Source: an uncultured Synechococcus sp.
GTDB lineage: Bacteria; Cyanobacteriota; Cyanobacteriia; PCC-6307; Cyanobiaceae
Reading direction: 5' to 3'
DNA: 36,501 bases
Assembly: GCA_903855705.1 (NCBI GenBank)
Contig: CAINZT010000095.1
Coordinates: 1 to 36,501, forward strand
The notes under the pieces are model-generated. The model searched no databases, was not told the origin of the DNA, and saw only the letters and a list, made by a program, of their open reading frames with translations. Both the position numbers and the translations under genes were made by a program. Positions 1 to 7,571 of the stretch are shown here, one piece after another (the stretch's first letter is position 1; each line of letters begins with the position of its first letter).

Positions 1-16
1 ACATGGGTCGTGGAGC

Positions 17-47
17 GGCGCCTGTAACGCCCCGTGAGGCAGGCGCC
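17..47. terminator. Inverted repeat at the left edge, possible terminator
   Basis: A perfect 8-bp inverted repeat, GGCGCCTG (17-24) and CAGGCGCC (40-47), encloses a 15-nt loop. One forward frame entering from the left edge ends at TAA 25-27, just after the left arm, so the hairpin could close an upstream forward gene. There is no T-tract after it on either strand, so termination is only inferred. Confidence 0.3.
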
Positions 48-70
48 AAGCGGCAAGCCCCTGGCAAGAA

Positions 71-98
71 GAAAAAAGGGGGGATTGGGTAAACCCAA
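71..98 (-). terminator. Weak hairpin plus T-run downstream of the EF-hand/ERV gene
   Basis: Read on the minus strand, a short TTGGGT/ACCCAA hairpin (85-98) is followed within about ten bases by a run of six T. It lies some 80 bp beyond the TGA of the EF-hand/ERV-ALR gene. The stem is short and the spacing to the T-run is loose, so this is a weak call. Two further hairpins lie closer to the stop codon (136-154, TGCCCCC/GGGGGCA; 161-172, GCCGC/GCGGC) but lack T-runs. Confidence 0.25.
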
Positions 99-176
99 GA
101 CCCCATCGCTTCCAGCCGGAGCGTTTCAGCCGAGCTGCCCCCAAGCCGGGGGCAACTGCTGCCGCAAGCGGCTGCC

Positions 177-2534
177 TCAGGCCTCCACGTAGTAGCCGCT
201 GCGGGCCAGGGCCTCTTCCTCGGCGCTGAAGTGGGGCGGCTCCAGTTGCAGGCTGGGGTCGTAGTGGTAGGTGGCCGAGAGGAAATGGGAGGCCAGCAAG
301 GCCTGCTCGACGCTGTCTACCGAGGCTTCGGCCCGCTCCCACACCCGCTGCAGCTCCTCCTTGTCGCCCCGGCGCAGGGCCTGCTGCAGCTCATCGCGCA
401 GGATCGACAGGTGGCTGGCCTTTTTGATCACCGCATAGATGCGTTCGATCCGCTCTAAGGGCAGGCTCGGCTCCTCCAGGGCCCGGGCCCTTGCCAGTTC
501 CGAATCGAGGCTGGGCCAGTAGCGGGTGGTGTAGTGGGCGTCGCTTTCCTGGTGGAACCAGGGCTCGCTGCGGGCAATCGACGACGACACCGTGTTGTGC
601 AGTTTCCAGAGAAACAGCCTCAGCCCGGCGCTATCGGTGATCGAAGCCAGCTTCGAATCGATCGTCACCTCAATGTGTTCGGTGGGTGTTTGGGGACCGA
701 GCAGGAGATATTCGATCGGATACATGGTCACCTCCCGGTTTTTGACCACGTAGCGATTCAAGTGGAACCGGCAATAGGGACAGGGATACATGGTGGCCAG
801 GGCCGGGAAGAAGCGCTTGAAGCAAGCCAAGGCTTCGTTTTGACGCTCCCCTGGGGGCATCGCATGAATCAGCTCGGCGCTGGTATGCATGAACCGCCAG
901 GTGGCGGGGCCGAGGTAATAGGGAAAGCTCAGTCGCATCTCCGATCGCTCGATGTCATCGCGGCCCAGGAAGACATCAATGAAGGCAACATATTCGGAGA
1001 GGTAACCGCTCTCGCGACCAAACTCCTCCCGCTCGCGCCTTTTTTGAACACCATTAATATAATGATAGCTCAATTCCCAGGCTTGCTTGAGTTCCTGCTT
1101 AACAGGCAACGGGCACCCCAGGAAATGGGCCTTAAGGGCGGTGGCGTAGGTATCAAAATCACCAGCCTGGTTACGCCGTTCAAACCAGGCATCGAGATCC
1201 GCTTCCGTTTCAGCCTCAATCGCCGCAAGCTCCGAGCGCGTCATCACCGAGGCGGCCTTGAGCAGCTTCGGCATGAAGTCCTCATACCAGTAGCGCGTCG
1301 GCAGGATGGCGCCGGCGTAGCGGGTGTCGGAATCGTCAACGATGACCCGATGCCAGCGCTCCAGAAAGGGCGTGGCCGACTGTCCATCAGCCTGGTCGTC
1401 TGGGGTAACTGGATGGCGATGGGCGGAGAGTTCGCGGAAATCCTCCTGGTGGCGCAAACGATTGAGTTCGTGCAGTTGCAGATCTTCCAGGCCGATCTCG
1501 GCGACAACGTGACCCTGGAGGGCGCCGCTGAGCACCAGTTCCATGGCGGCTGCAAACACCTGGTGGTGGTGATCGAGTCCATCAAGCTCGGACTCAATCA
1601 CCTGTTCAGCTGCGACCATCTCGGCGGTGGGCTCCAGCGTGGCCCAGTTGGCCATGCGCCCTTCCAGCTGTTGCAGCATGCCGTTAACGGAGAAGCGCAA
1701 CTCCTCAAGGGGCGCCTCGGCGCCGGCTTCGACAATGCCCAGGGATTGATAAAGATCCACCGCCGCATTCACAAACCCGGCGAAGTTGGGGATCGTGTAG
1801 GGGAGGTCGTAGGCGCGCAGATGGGTTTCGGAATTGGCCGAATAGTTCTCCCGGAAACTGCGGTAGGCCGCCCCCTGGAGCAACCGGAACAGGCCGATGC
1901 GCATCTGCAATGGGGAGGTGCCGCCCTTGCTCGCTTGCGGGGGACTCGCAGGGGCGGAACTGGCAGGGGCCGGGCTGGCGACGGGCTGACCATTGACCGC
2001 CGCCGGCGACGCGGCCGGGGGAGTTTCGGTCGCGGTCCTGACCCCATGGGCCTCGGGCCGGCCCCCCAGATGGGCCGCGTGATAGGCCTTGGGATGGGCC
2101 GAAAAATCCTGGGGCAGGAAGGCGAGCACATCAGCGAGGGTGATTTCACCTGAGCCATCCCGGTTCAGCTCCACCACCAGCTCCTTGGCTTCCGCTTCCG
2201 GCAGCTCAAAGAGTTGGACCAATCGCTGCACCTGGGCCGGTTCCACCGTTCCCCGGGAGTTGGGGTCAAGCAGGCGGAAGGCCGCTTCCAGGCGCAGGCG
2301 CTGGTCCCCCAGCAACACGGTGAGCAGCAACAGCCGCTGGTCCCGGGACGCATCGGGTGGAATTCGGTAGGCCAGGCACACTGCCTCCACTTCGCGGCCA
2401 TTGACCTCGACCCCGGCGGCTGCGCAGGCCTGGGTTAGGAGCTCGGAGGTGGGGACCCGAGGTTGCTCAGCTGAAAGGACTTGCCAGCGATTGGCAATCG
2501 CTTCGAGCGTTTGGAGCAAGGTGATTTCAGGCAT
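177..2534 (-). CDS. EF-hand protein with ERV/ALR-like sulfhydryl oxidase domain
   Basis: The product is 785 aa with no signal peptide or membrane segment. Residues 80-140 hold an EF-hand pair: a degenerate loop starting at D90 and a better one starting at N124 (N-D-S-G-I-D at positions 1,3,5,6,8,12). An Ala/Pro linker follows (165-205), then about 300 residues I do not recognise. Residues 536-660 carry the ERV/ALR signature: W546 and H550 in the first helix, YPC-PY-C with C585 and C588, H591, and the FAD-contacting H646-N647 in LWKLHNTV. Family knowledge predicts an FAD-dependent thiol oxidase that makes disulfides with O2. Only C37, C53, C474 and C571 lie outside the active pair, so there is no obvious second CxxC shuttle. 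Calcium binding and oxidase activity are both inferred. The ATG at 2534 sits 5 nt after a perfect palindrome. The gene is divergent from the HAD gene. Confidence 0.8.
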   Translation of the reverse strand: MPEITLLQTLEAIANRWQVLSAEQPRVPTSELLTQACAAAGVEVNGREVEAVCLAYRIPPDASRDQRLLLLTVLLGDQRLRLEAAFRLLDPNSRGTVEPAQVQRLVQLFELPEAEAKELVVELNRDGSGEITLADVLAFLPQDFSAHPKAYHAAHLGGRPEAHGVRTATETPPAASPAAVNGQPVASPAPASSAPASPPQASKGGTSPLQMRIGLFRLLQGAAYRSFRENYSANSETHLRAYDLPYTIPNFAGFVNAAVDLYQSLGIVEAGAEAPLEELRFSVNGMLQQLEGRMANWATLEPTAEMVAAEQVIESELDGLDHHHQVFAAAMELVLSGALQGHVVAEIGLEDLQLHELNRLRHQEDFRELSAHRHPVTPDDQADGQSATPFLERWHRVIVDDSDTRYAGAILPTRYWYEDFMPKLLKAASVMTRSELAAIEAETEADLDAWFERRNQAGDFDTYATALKAHFLGCPLPVKQELKQAWELSYHYINGVQKRREREEFGRESGYLSEYVAFIDVFLGRDDIERSEMRLSFPYYLGPATWRFMHTSAELIHAMPPGERQNEALACFKRFFPALATMYPCPYCRFHLNRYVVKNREVTMYPIEYLLLGPQTPTEHIEVTIDSKLASITDSAGLRLFLWKLHNTVSSSIARSEPWFHQESDAHYTTRYWPSLDSELARARALEEPSLPLERIERIYAVIKKASHLSILRDELQQALRRGDKEELQRVWERAEASVDSVEQALLASHFLSATYHYDPSLQLEPPHFSAEEEALARSGYYVEA

Positions 2535-2538
2535 TATT

Positions 2539-2552
2539 GGTCGCTAGCGACC
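2539..2552. promoter_or_regulatory. Perfect 14-bp palindrome before the EF-hand/ERV start codon
   Basis: GGTCGCTAGCGACC is a perfect palindrome ending 5 nt before the ATG of the minus-strand gene. It could be a protein-binding operator or, in RNA, a hairpin covering the ribosome entry site. A second hairpin (2635-2653, GCTGGAG/CTCCAGC) lies farther into the same divergent region. The function is inferred. Confidence 0.35.
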
Positions 2553-2765
2553 CTGAGGTTAGTCGCGGTTCCGGCGCTTTTCCCAGGACGGGTCCCCCAC
2601 CACAATCCGCTCCTGGCGCCCCTGCTGCGACCAAGCTGGAGACCAGCTCCAGCGCCAGGCCAGTCCCCCTACTCAGCGTTGCCAACCTGTTCCCTTGGGC
2701 AGGATTCAGTCAGCTTGGGGCTGCTTCGCAAGGGGGAGCGCCGCCCATCGGTCAGTGCCCGGACC

Positions 2766-2817
2766 GTGGTGGTCGAAGGCGGTGATCGAAGGTGGTGGTC
2801 GAAGGCGGTGATCGAAG
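2766..2817. repeat. 26-bp perfect tandem duplication built from 13-bp units
   Basis: Two identical, adjacent 26-bp copies (2766-2791 and 2792-2817) each consist of two related 13-mers, GTGGTGGTCGAAG and GCGGTGATCGAAG. The array ends 8 nt before the ATG of the HAD gene, where the promoter or ribosome site would lie. The 26-bp period is not a multiple of three, which supports a noncoding leader and the ATG at 2826 as the start. Confidence 0.85.
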
Positions 2818-2825
2818 ATGGCTCC

Positions 2826-3488
2826 ATGCCCCGGCCCGCCGCCTGCCTCTTCGACCTCGATGGTCTGCTGCTCGACACCGAGCCGCTCCATGCCCGGGCG
2901 TGGCAAGAGGCGGCTAGCCACTTTGGCCGCCCCCTGGAGCGGGCCGAATTGCTCTCCCTGCGGGGACGGCGGCGACAGGACTGCGTGCGCCAGGTGTTGG
3001 CTTGGATTGGGGAAACCAGTGCCAGTCCACCCACGGCCCTTGAACTGCTGGCGGTGCGCCAGCCCCTAGCCGAGGCCCTCCTGGTCTTAGCCCAACCGAT
3101 GCCTGGGGCCGAGGCCCTGGTGTTCCGTTGCGCCCAACGGGGGATTCCGATGGCCCTAGCCACCAGCAGCTCCCGCGATGCGGTCGCCCTGAAAACGGCC
3201 TCCCACCCCTGGCTAGCGCCCATCGCGGAGCGGGTCTTCGGCGATGACCCGGCCCTTGGAGCTGGCAAACCGGCTCCCGATGTTTACCTCCTGGCGGCCA
3301 GTCGCCTCGGGGTAGTGGCGAAGGATTGCTGGGCCTTTGAGGATTCCCCCGCCGGCGCAATAGCCGCCACCACGGCAGGCTGCCGGCTCTATGTGCTGGC
3401 GCCTCCGGAGATGGATCAAGCCCAGCGCCAAGAGCTCTACCCAGCCAGCGCTCGGATGATCAACGCCTTGAGCGAGGTGCCCCTTTAA
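2826..3488 (+). CDS. HAD-superfamily hydrolase, beta-phosphoglucomutase-like
   Basis: This 220-aa protein is a haloacid dehalogenase-type phosphatase or phosphomutase of subfamily IA. Motif I is FDLDGLLLDTEP with nucleophile D10 and acid/base D12. The alpha-helical cap spans about residues 18-85. Motif II is around T113/S114 (LATSSS), motif III is K148 (GAGKPAPD), and motif IV is E172-D173 (FEDSPAGAIAA). The cap and motifs resemble beta-phosphoglucomutase or phosphoglycolate phosphatase relatives, but the substrate cannot be read from sequence. The frame stays open upstream to 2481, but that part overlaps the divergent gene and includes the tandem repeat. The ATG at 2826 gives the standard family N-terminus. 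The gene is convergent with sds. Confidence 0.88.
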   Translation: MPRPAACLFDLDGLLLDTEPLHARAWQEAASHFGRPLERAELLSLRGRRRQDCVRQVLAWIGETSASPPTALELLAVRQPLAEALLVLAQPMPGAEALVFRCAQRGIPMALATSSSRDAVALKTASHPWLAPIAERVFGDDPALGAGKPAPDVYLLAASRLGVVAKDCWAFEDSPAGAIAATTAGCRLYVLAPPEMDQAQRQELYPASARMINALSEVPL

Positions 3489-3557
3489 GGCTGCCTCGAT
3501 AGCCAAGTTCACTTCCGTAGATCCCAATCGATAAGAGCGTTTATCTCTACCAGGCAA

Positions 3558-3590
3558 GGGCAATTATTGCCCACTGGCTTAAAATAGTGG
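3558..3590. terminator. Hairpins between convergent HAD and sds genes
   Basis: An A+T-rich 153-bp gap separates the two convergent genes. It holds GGGCAA-TTA-TTGCCC (3558-3572), a perfect 6-bp stem, overlapping a CCACT/AGTGG stem (3571-3575 with 3586-3590). Placement between convergent stops suggests a shared terminator. There is no clean T-run. Confidence 0.4.
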
Positions 3591-3641
3591 CTGAATGATC
3601 AGCCCCCACTAAAGCCGGCTGACTCCATCGATAACACCCAC

Positions 3642-4613
3642 TCAATAAAGGCGGCTGAGCACGAATTCGGGGAGTTGGAGTAAGGCCCCGCGGCAGTCGG
3701 AAGGGGGAAGCCAGGTGAGGGCCTCGGCAGCATCTCGGGCAAAGTCCTGGGCCAGGGCACGGGAGCGGCCAATCGCTTCGCTGCTGCGCACCAGCTCAAG
3801 AGCCTGCTCCAGATCGCCGCTTTGGCAGAACTCCCGCTCGATCAGTCCGGCCAGGGCCGGATGCTCTTCCATGGCGTAGAGGGCTGGGGCAGTGAGGTAG
3901 CCAGACGCCAGATCGCTGGCGGCCGGTTTGCCGAGCTGTTGGTCGCTGCCGGTGAAATCGAGGATGTCATCAACCACCTGGAAGGCCAGGCCCAGCTGGC
4001 GGCCGAAGCGATACAGGTCGTCGAGGCGCTCGAGGGGCAGGCCGCTGAGCACGCCAGCGGCTCGGCAGCTGTTGGCAATCAGGGAGGCCGTTTTGCAGTA
4101 GCTCTTTTCCAGGTAGGTGGCGAAGGTTTGGCCCGTGTCATAGCGGAACAGGCCCTGGCGAATTTCGCCATCGGCGAGATCCATGATCACGCGCGAGAGC
4201 AACTTCACGACCTCAAGATTGTCGAGGTTGGCCAGGTGCCAGCTGGCTTGGGCAAAGAGGAAATCACCAGCGAGAACAGCTACCCGGTGGTTGAAGCGGC
4301 TGTGCACGGTGGCCACCCCACGGCGGGTGGCGGCCTCATCGACCACGTCGTCGTGGACAAGGGAGGCGGTATGGATCATTTCGGTGATCTCGGCCAGGCG
4401 CCGGTGGCGCGCCCCTAGCTCGCCATCGGCGGAGAGGGCCCGGGAGATCAACAGGACAATGCCGGGCCGCAACCGTTTGCCGCCGGCGCTGAACAGATGT
4501 TCGGCCGCCGCCTGCAAGATCGGGTGACCCGCACCGATCAGGTGGCGCAGGTCGCTAAGGAGGGTTTCAAGATCCACCTCCACCGGCTGGAGAAGCTCTG
4601 CGACCGTTGCCAT
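3642..4613 (-). CDS. sds: Solanesyl (polyprenyl) diphosphate synthase
   Basis: This 323-aa trans-prenyltransferase adds isopentenyl diphosphate units to an allylic primer to make the long side chain of plastoquinone. The first aspartate-rich motif is D88-D89-x-x-D92 (LVHDDVVDEA) and the second is D215-D216-x-x-D219 (VVDDILDF). The N-terminal GGKRLRP (about 44-50) is the usual pyrophosphate-binding segment. The frame is open to 4649, but that start would overlap murI. The ATG at 4613 gives MATVAELLQPVE, the N-terminus I expect for cyanobacterial Sds. It starts 22 nt after the murI stop, so the two are probably cotranscribed. Chain length (C45 or other) is inferred from the cyanobacterial context. 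Confidence 0.93.
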   Translation of the reverse strand: MATVAELLQPVEVDLETLLSDLRHLIGAGHPILQAAAEHLFSAGGKRLRPGIVLLISRALSADGELGARHRRLAEITEMIHTASLVHDDVVDEAATRRGVATVHSRFNHRVAVLAGDFLFAQASWHLANLDNLEVVKLLSRVIMDLADGEIRQGLFRYDTGQTFATYLEKSYCKTASLIANSCRAAGVLSGLPLERLDDLYRFGRQLGLAFQVVDDILDFTGSDQQLGKPAASDLASGYLTAPALYAMEEHPALAGLIEREFCQSGDLEQALELVRSSEAIGRSRALAQDFARDAAEALTWLPPSDCRGALLQLPEFVLSRLY

Positions 4614-4635
4614 GACCCCCTGCGGTGGACCGATC

Positions 4636-5493
4636 CTAGAAGGCCCCACTGGGCTGGTGCTGGTTGGTTGGCAGCGGGTCGCCTAGGAGCCGTTCGCCTG
4701 GCTGGAGCTCGCCTTGCTGCAAGTCCACCTGCTGCACCTCGGGCCGCTCGCCTAACCAGGCGGTGGCCGCTGCCGCAAAGGGTGCGGCCGGCCCCGTCAC
4801 CCGGAAGCAACAGCGCTCCAGCCGCTGGGCCGGTTGGTCCAGGCAGGGGGCCAGCACGCCATCCAGGCGGGCGGCGGCGGCCACGGCCGGATCCACCAGC
4901 ACCACATCGGGGGGCAGCAACTCCTGCAGCAACGGTTGGAGCAGGGGGTAATGGGTGCAGCCGAGCACGATCACTTCGACCCGGGCCGCCAGCAGGGGCT
5001 CCAGGTAGGACTGGGCGGCCTGGCGTAGGGCGGGACCCGACAGCTGACCCGCTTCGATCAGGGGCACAAAGGCCGGACAGCCGACTTCCACGACCTCGGC
5101 GCCGGGGTGGACGGCGCGGATGCTGTGGCCATAGGCGCCGCTGGCCGCGGTGGCCGGGGTGGCCAGCACCCCCACCCGGTCCGCCTGCAGCTGGCTGGCG
5201 GCACTGTCGATCAGGCCAAGCACCGGCACCCCGGCCAGGCCTTCGGCCACATCAAAGGCCAGGGCATTGGTGGTGTTGCAGGCCATCAAGATCCCATCCA
5301 CCCCCTGGCGCCCCAGCCAGCGGATCACCTCGGCGGCAATGGATCGAATCTCCTGGGGGCTGCGCTGGCCGTAGGGCACCCGGGCCGTATCGCCCAAGTA
5401 GAGGCAGCGCTGGCCCGGCCGCCGGGCCAACACCTGGCGCAACACCGTCAGGCCGCCGACGCCGCTATCAAAGAGGCCAAGCAGGCTGGTCAC
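4636..5493 (-). CDS. murI: Glutamate racemase
   Basis: This 285-aa enzyme interconverts L- and D-glutamate to supply D-Glu to the peptidoglycan stem peptide. The N-terminus FDSGVGGLTVLRQV is the family signature. The two catalytic cysteines are C72 (MACNTTNA) and C179 (LGCTHYPLL), with H181 beside the second. YLGDTARVPYG (about 32-42) is also conserved. The start is GTG at 5491-5493, sharing a 4-base GTGA overlap with the amidase TGA, which indicates translational coupling. The C-terminal 25 residues are low-complexity, Gln/Pro-rich and probably not essential. The gene sits in the run nitrilase > amidase > murI > sds. Confidence 0.95.
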   Translation of the reverse strand: MTSLLGLFDSGVGGLTVLRQVLARRPGQRCLYLGDTARVPYGQRSPQEIRSIAAEVIRWLGRQGVDGILMACNTTNALAFDVAEGLAGVPVLGLIDSAASQLQADRVGVLATPATAASGAYGHSIRAVHPGAEVVEVGCPAFVPLIEAGQLSGPALRQAAQSYLEPLLAARVEVIVLGCTHYPLLQPLLQELLPPDVVLVDPAVAAAARLDGVLAPCLDQPAQRLERCCFRVTGPAAPFAAAATAWLGERPEVQQVDLQQGELQPGERLLGDPLPTNQHQPSGAF

Positions 5494-6668
5494 GGGCCCT
5501 GCCTCAGCACGTTGAGAAGGCCCCGGCTGATGGCCAGGGCCAGGCGGCGGCGATGGGCGGCATCGGCGAGCCGCGGCGAATCCAGGTCGCCCGTAACGAA
5601 GCCCATCTCGACCAACGCCGAGGGCATCACCGTGCGGCGAATCACGTAAAAGCGGGCCGTGCGGGCGCCGCGATCGGGACTGCCAGGTGACACGGCCAAC
5701 ACCTGGTCCTGGACGGCCTGGGCCAGGGCCCGGGCGCGAGGGCTTTCGAAATAAAAGGTCTCGATGCCGTTCACATCGGGCCGGGCCATGGTCAGGGCAT
5801 TGGCGTGGATGCTGAGGAATAGATCGGCGCCGCTGCTGTTGGCCAGGGCCGCCCGGGGCGGCAGATCCACGTCCACTTCCGAGGTGCGGGTCATGAGCAC
5901 CTGCACTCCTTTGGCCTGGAGCAGCTGGGCCACCTGCAGGGCCACATCAAGCACCACATCGGTTTCTCGCAGGTCGTTGATGCCGACGGCGCCGGGATCG
6001 GGGCCGCCATGGCCGGGATCGATCACCACCTTGAAGCGACCCCGGGTCACATCCGGCAGGCCACTGGCCGAGAGGCTGCCCACCGGAGTGCCGAGGCGGG
6101 GCTGGGGAGCCGCAATCGGCCCCTGGCGCCAGGAGGGGGTGGAGACCGGCGCCTCGATGTCGCCTTCGCCCAGGGCCTGAAGGCCGTAGGGGGCCAGGCC
6201 GGTTAGCTCCATGCGCCAGCGGTCCCGGGCGGTGCCAACCAGCTTCAAGCTGTTGGGATCGAGCTGGGTGCCGGGCTGGAACTCCACCACCAGCCGGGTG
6301 GAATCGGGGGTGGGCTTACCAACCCGGATCTGGCGCACCAGGCCGCTGCCTGGAATGGTGCGGGTGCGCATGGGCGCCCCAGGCATGTCAAACCAAACCC
6401 TCGGTCCCATGCCGCCGCGGCCGGCCTCATAGAAGGCCTTCAGGGGGAGGTCTGGGGCGGTGCGCAGCTCCAACTGGCCTTCGCGGCTAATTCGCCAGGC
6501 AGAGAGCGGACTGCCCGCCAGGGCCGGCAGGGCCGAAAGGGCCAGGGCCAGGGGCACAAGGGCCAGGGCCGGGCCCGAGCCGAGGGCCGACCGCAAGCCC
6601 AGGGCCCGAAGGGCCGTAAGAGCAGTCCGCCCCACGCTCGGACGGCGGCGCGACACCAGGCCAGCCAT
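5490..6668 (-). CDS. amiC: N-acetylmuramoyl-L-alanine amidase with AMIN domain
   Basis: This 392-aa exported zinc amidase cleaves the bond between MurNAc and L-Ala, typically for daughter-cell separation. An Arg-rich start and a hydrophobic stretch (about 32-52) form a signal peptide or anchor ending near AGS. Residues 55-160 match an AMIN wall-targeting domain. Amidase_3 starts near 211, with zinc ligands H220 (VIDPGHGG), E235 (LRETDVVL) and H288 (SIHANA) and catalytic E354 (VEMGFVTG). The start is the ATG at 6666-6668, 8 nt after the nitrilase stop, and the stop overlaps murI by 4 nt. The symbol follows the AMIN+Amidase_3 layout; whether it is the cell's only such enzyme is unknown. Confidence 0.9.
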   Translation of the reverse strand: MAGLVSRRRPSVGRTALTALRALGLRSALGSGPALALVPLALALSALPALAGSPLSAWRISREGQLELRTAPDLPLKAFYEAGRGGMGPRVWFDMPGAPMRTRTIPGSGLVRQIRVGKPTPDSTRLVVEFQPGTQLDPNSLKLVGTARDRWRMELTGLAPYGLQALGEGDIEAPVSTPSWRQGPIAAPQPRLGTPVGSLSASGLPDVTRGRFKVVIDPGHGGPDPGAVGINDLRETDVVLDVALQVAQLLQAKGVQVLMTRTSEVDVDLPPRAALANSSGADLFLSIHANALTMARPDVNGIETFYFESPRARALAQAVQDQVLAVSPGSPDRGARTARFYVIRRTVMPSALVEMGFVTGDLDSPRLADAAHRRRLALAISRGLLNVLRQGP

Positions 6669-6676
6669 CGGGGCGT

Positions 6677-7495
6677 TCAGAAGAGGGCGGGACGACGGTG
6701 CTGCAGGCTCGGCATCTGGGCCCGCACCCGGGCGCCATGGCCGGGATCCACCGGTGCGACGGCCAGTCCTGGCGCGACGCCCGCATCGGCCAGCACCGTG
6801 CCCCAGGGATCAATCACCATGGCGTGGCCGTAGCTCTGGCGGCGGCCGTAGTGGAGGCCCGTTTGGGCCGGGGCCAGCACGTAGGCCGTGTTTTCGATCG
6901 CCCGGGCCTGCAACAGCACCTGCCAGTGGTCCTTACCGGTGAAGGCTGTGAAGGCAGCGGGAATCATCAACAAATCGGCCCCGGCAGCGGCCAGGTGACG
7001 GTAAAGCTCAGGAAAGCGCACGTCGTAGCAGATGGACAGACCCACCTTGCAAAGGCCGGGGATCTCAACCACCGGCGGCAGGCTGGAGCCGGGCTGCACC
7101 GTGGCCGATTCCCGGAAGGTGTTGCCGTCTGGCAGGTCCACATCGAAGAGGTGGATCTTGTCGTAGCGGGCCAGCAGCTGGCCGTCCTTGCTGACTAGAT
7201 CGGCCCGGTTGAAGGTCAGGCCGTCCCCGGCCGGGGCGGGGTAGCCGCCGCCGAGCAGGGCCACCTGGTAGCGGCGGGCCATGGTCACCAAAAACTTCTG
7301 GCTGCGTTCGGCCAGCATCGACGCCAGGTCCAAGCGCAGGGCGTCAGGGCCCATGAAGGCGAAGTTTTCGGGCAATCCCACCAACTCGGCACCGCGGCGC
7401 ACGGCCAGCTCGATCTGTTCCTCGGCGGCGGCCCAGTTGGCCTCGGGATCGGAGGTGCTGGTGAGCTGGATTGCCGCCGCCAGAAAGCTTGTCAC
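6677..7495 (-). CDS. Carbon-nitrogen hydrolase (nitrilase family, Nit1/Nit2-like)
   Basis: This 272-aa protein has the full nitrilase triad: E43 (LPENFAFMG), K113 (RYDKIHLFDVDLP) and C156 (GLSICYDVRFPELYR). The IHLFDVDLPDG segment and length match the Nit branch that hydrolyses omega-amides such as deaminated glutathione or 2-oxoglutaramate, so a metabolite-repair role is likely. The substrate is inferred from the subfamily. The start is GTG at 7493-7495, directly before the conserved SFLAAAIQLTST strand. It is the first gene of a close minus-strand run ending in sds. No functional link between this enzyme and cell-wall synthesis is evident beyond proximity. Confidence 0.88.
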   Translation of the reverse strand: MTSFLAAAIQLTSTSDPEANWAAAEEQIELAVRRGAELVGLPENFAFMGPDALRLDLASMLAERSQKFLVTMARRYQVALLGGGYPAPAGDGLTFNRADLVSKDGQLLARYDKIHLFDVDLPDGNTFRESATVQPGSSLPPVVEIPGLCKVGLSICYDVRFPELYRHLAAAGADLLMIPAAFTAFTGKDHWQVLLQARAIENTAYVLAPAQTGLHYGRRQSYGHAMVIDPWGTVLADAGVAPGLAVAPVDPGHGARVRAQMPSLQHRRPALF

Positions 7496-7536
7496 CGCTG
7501 CAAAATCCCTGGTGGCCGAACTTTAGGGGTTGTGGT

Positions 7537-7551
7537 GGGCCGCCTCGGCCC
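7537..7551. terminator. GC-rich hairpin between comB and the nitrilase gene
   Basis: GGGCCG-CCT-CGGCCC is a perfect 6-bp stem in the 76-bp gap downstream of comB. It has no T-run. It may weakly separate comB from the following run; termination is inferred. Confidence 0.25.
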
Positions 7552-7571
7552 CCCTGGGGCAGGGAAGGCCT

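Noticed and set aside
1-27. End of a forward coding frame (TWVVERRL then TAA) at the left edge
   Set aside because: Only eight codons are visible. The resemblance to the WVVER segment of some transposases is far too short to call, and a second forward frame is equally open.
534-2153. A 539-codon open frame on the forward strand
   Set aside because: It is the antisense of the EF-hand/ERV gene. Long antisense frames are expected in such GC-rich DNA, and the translation shows no recognisable domain.
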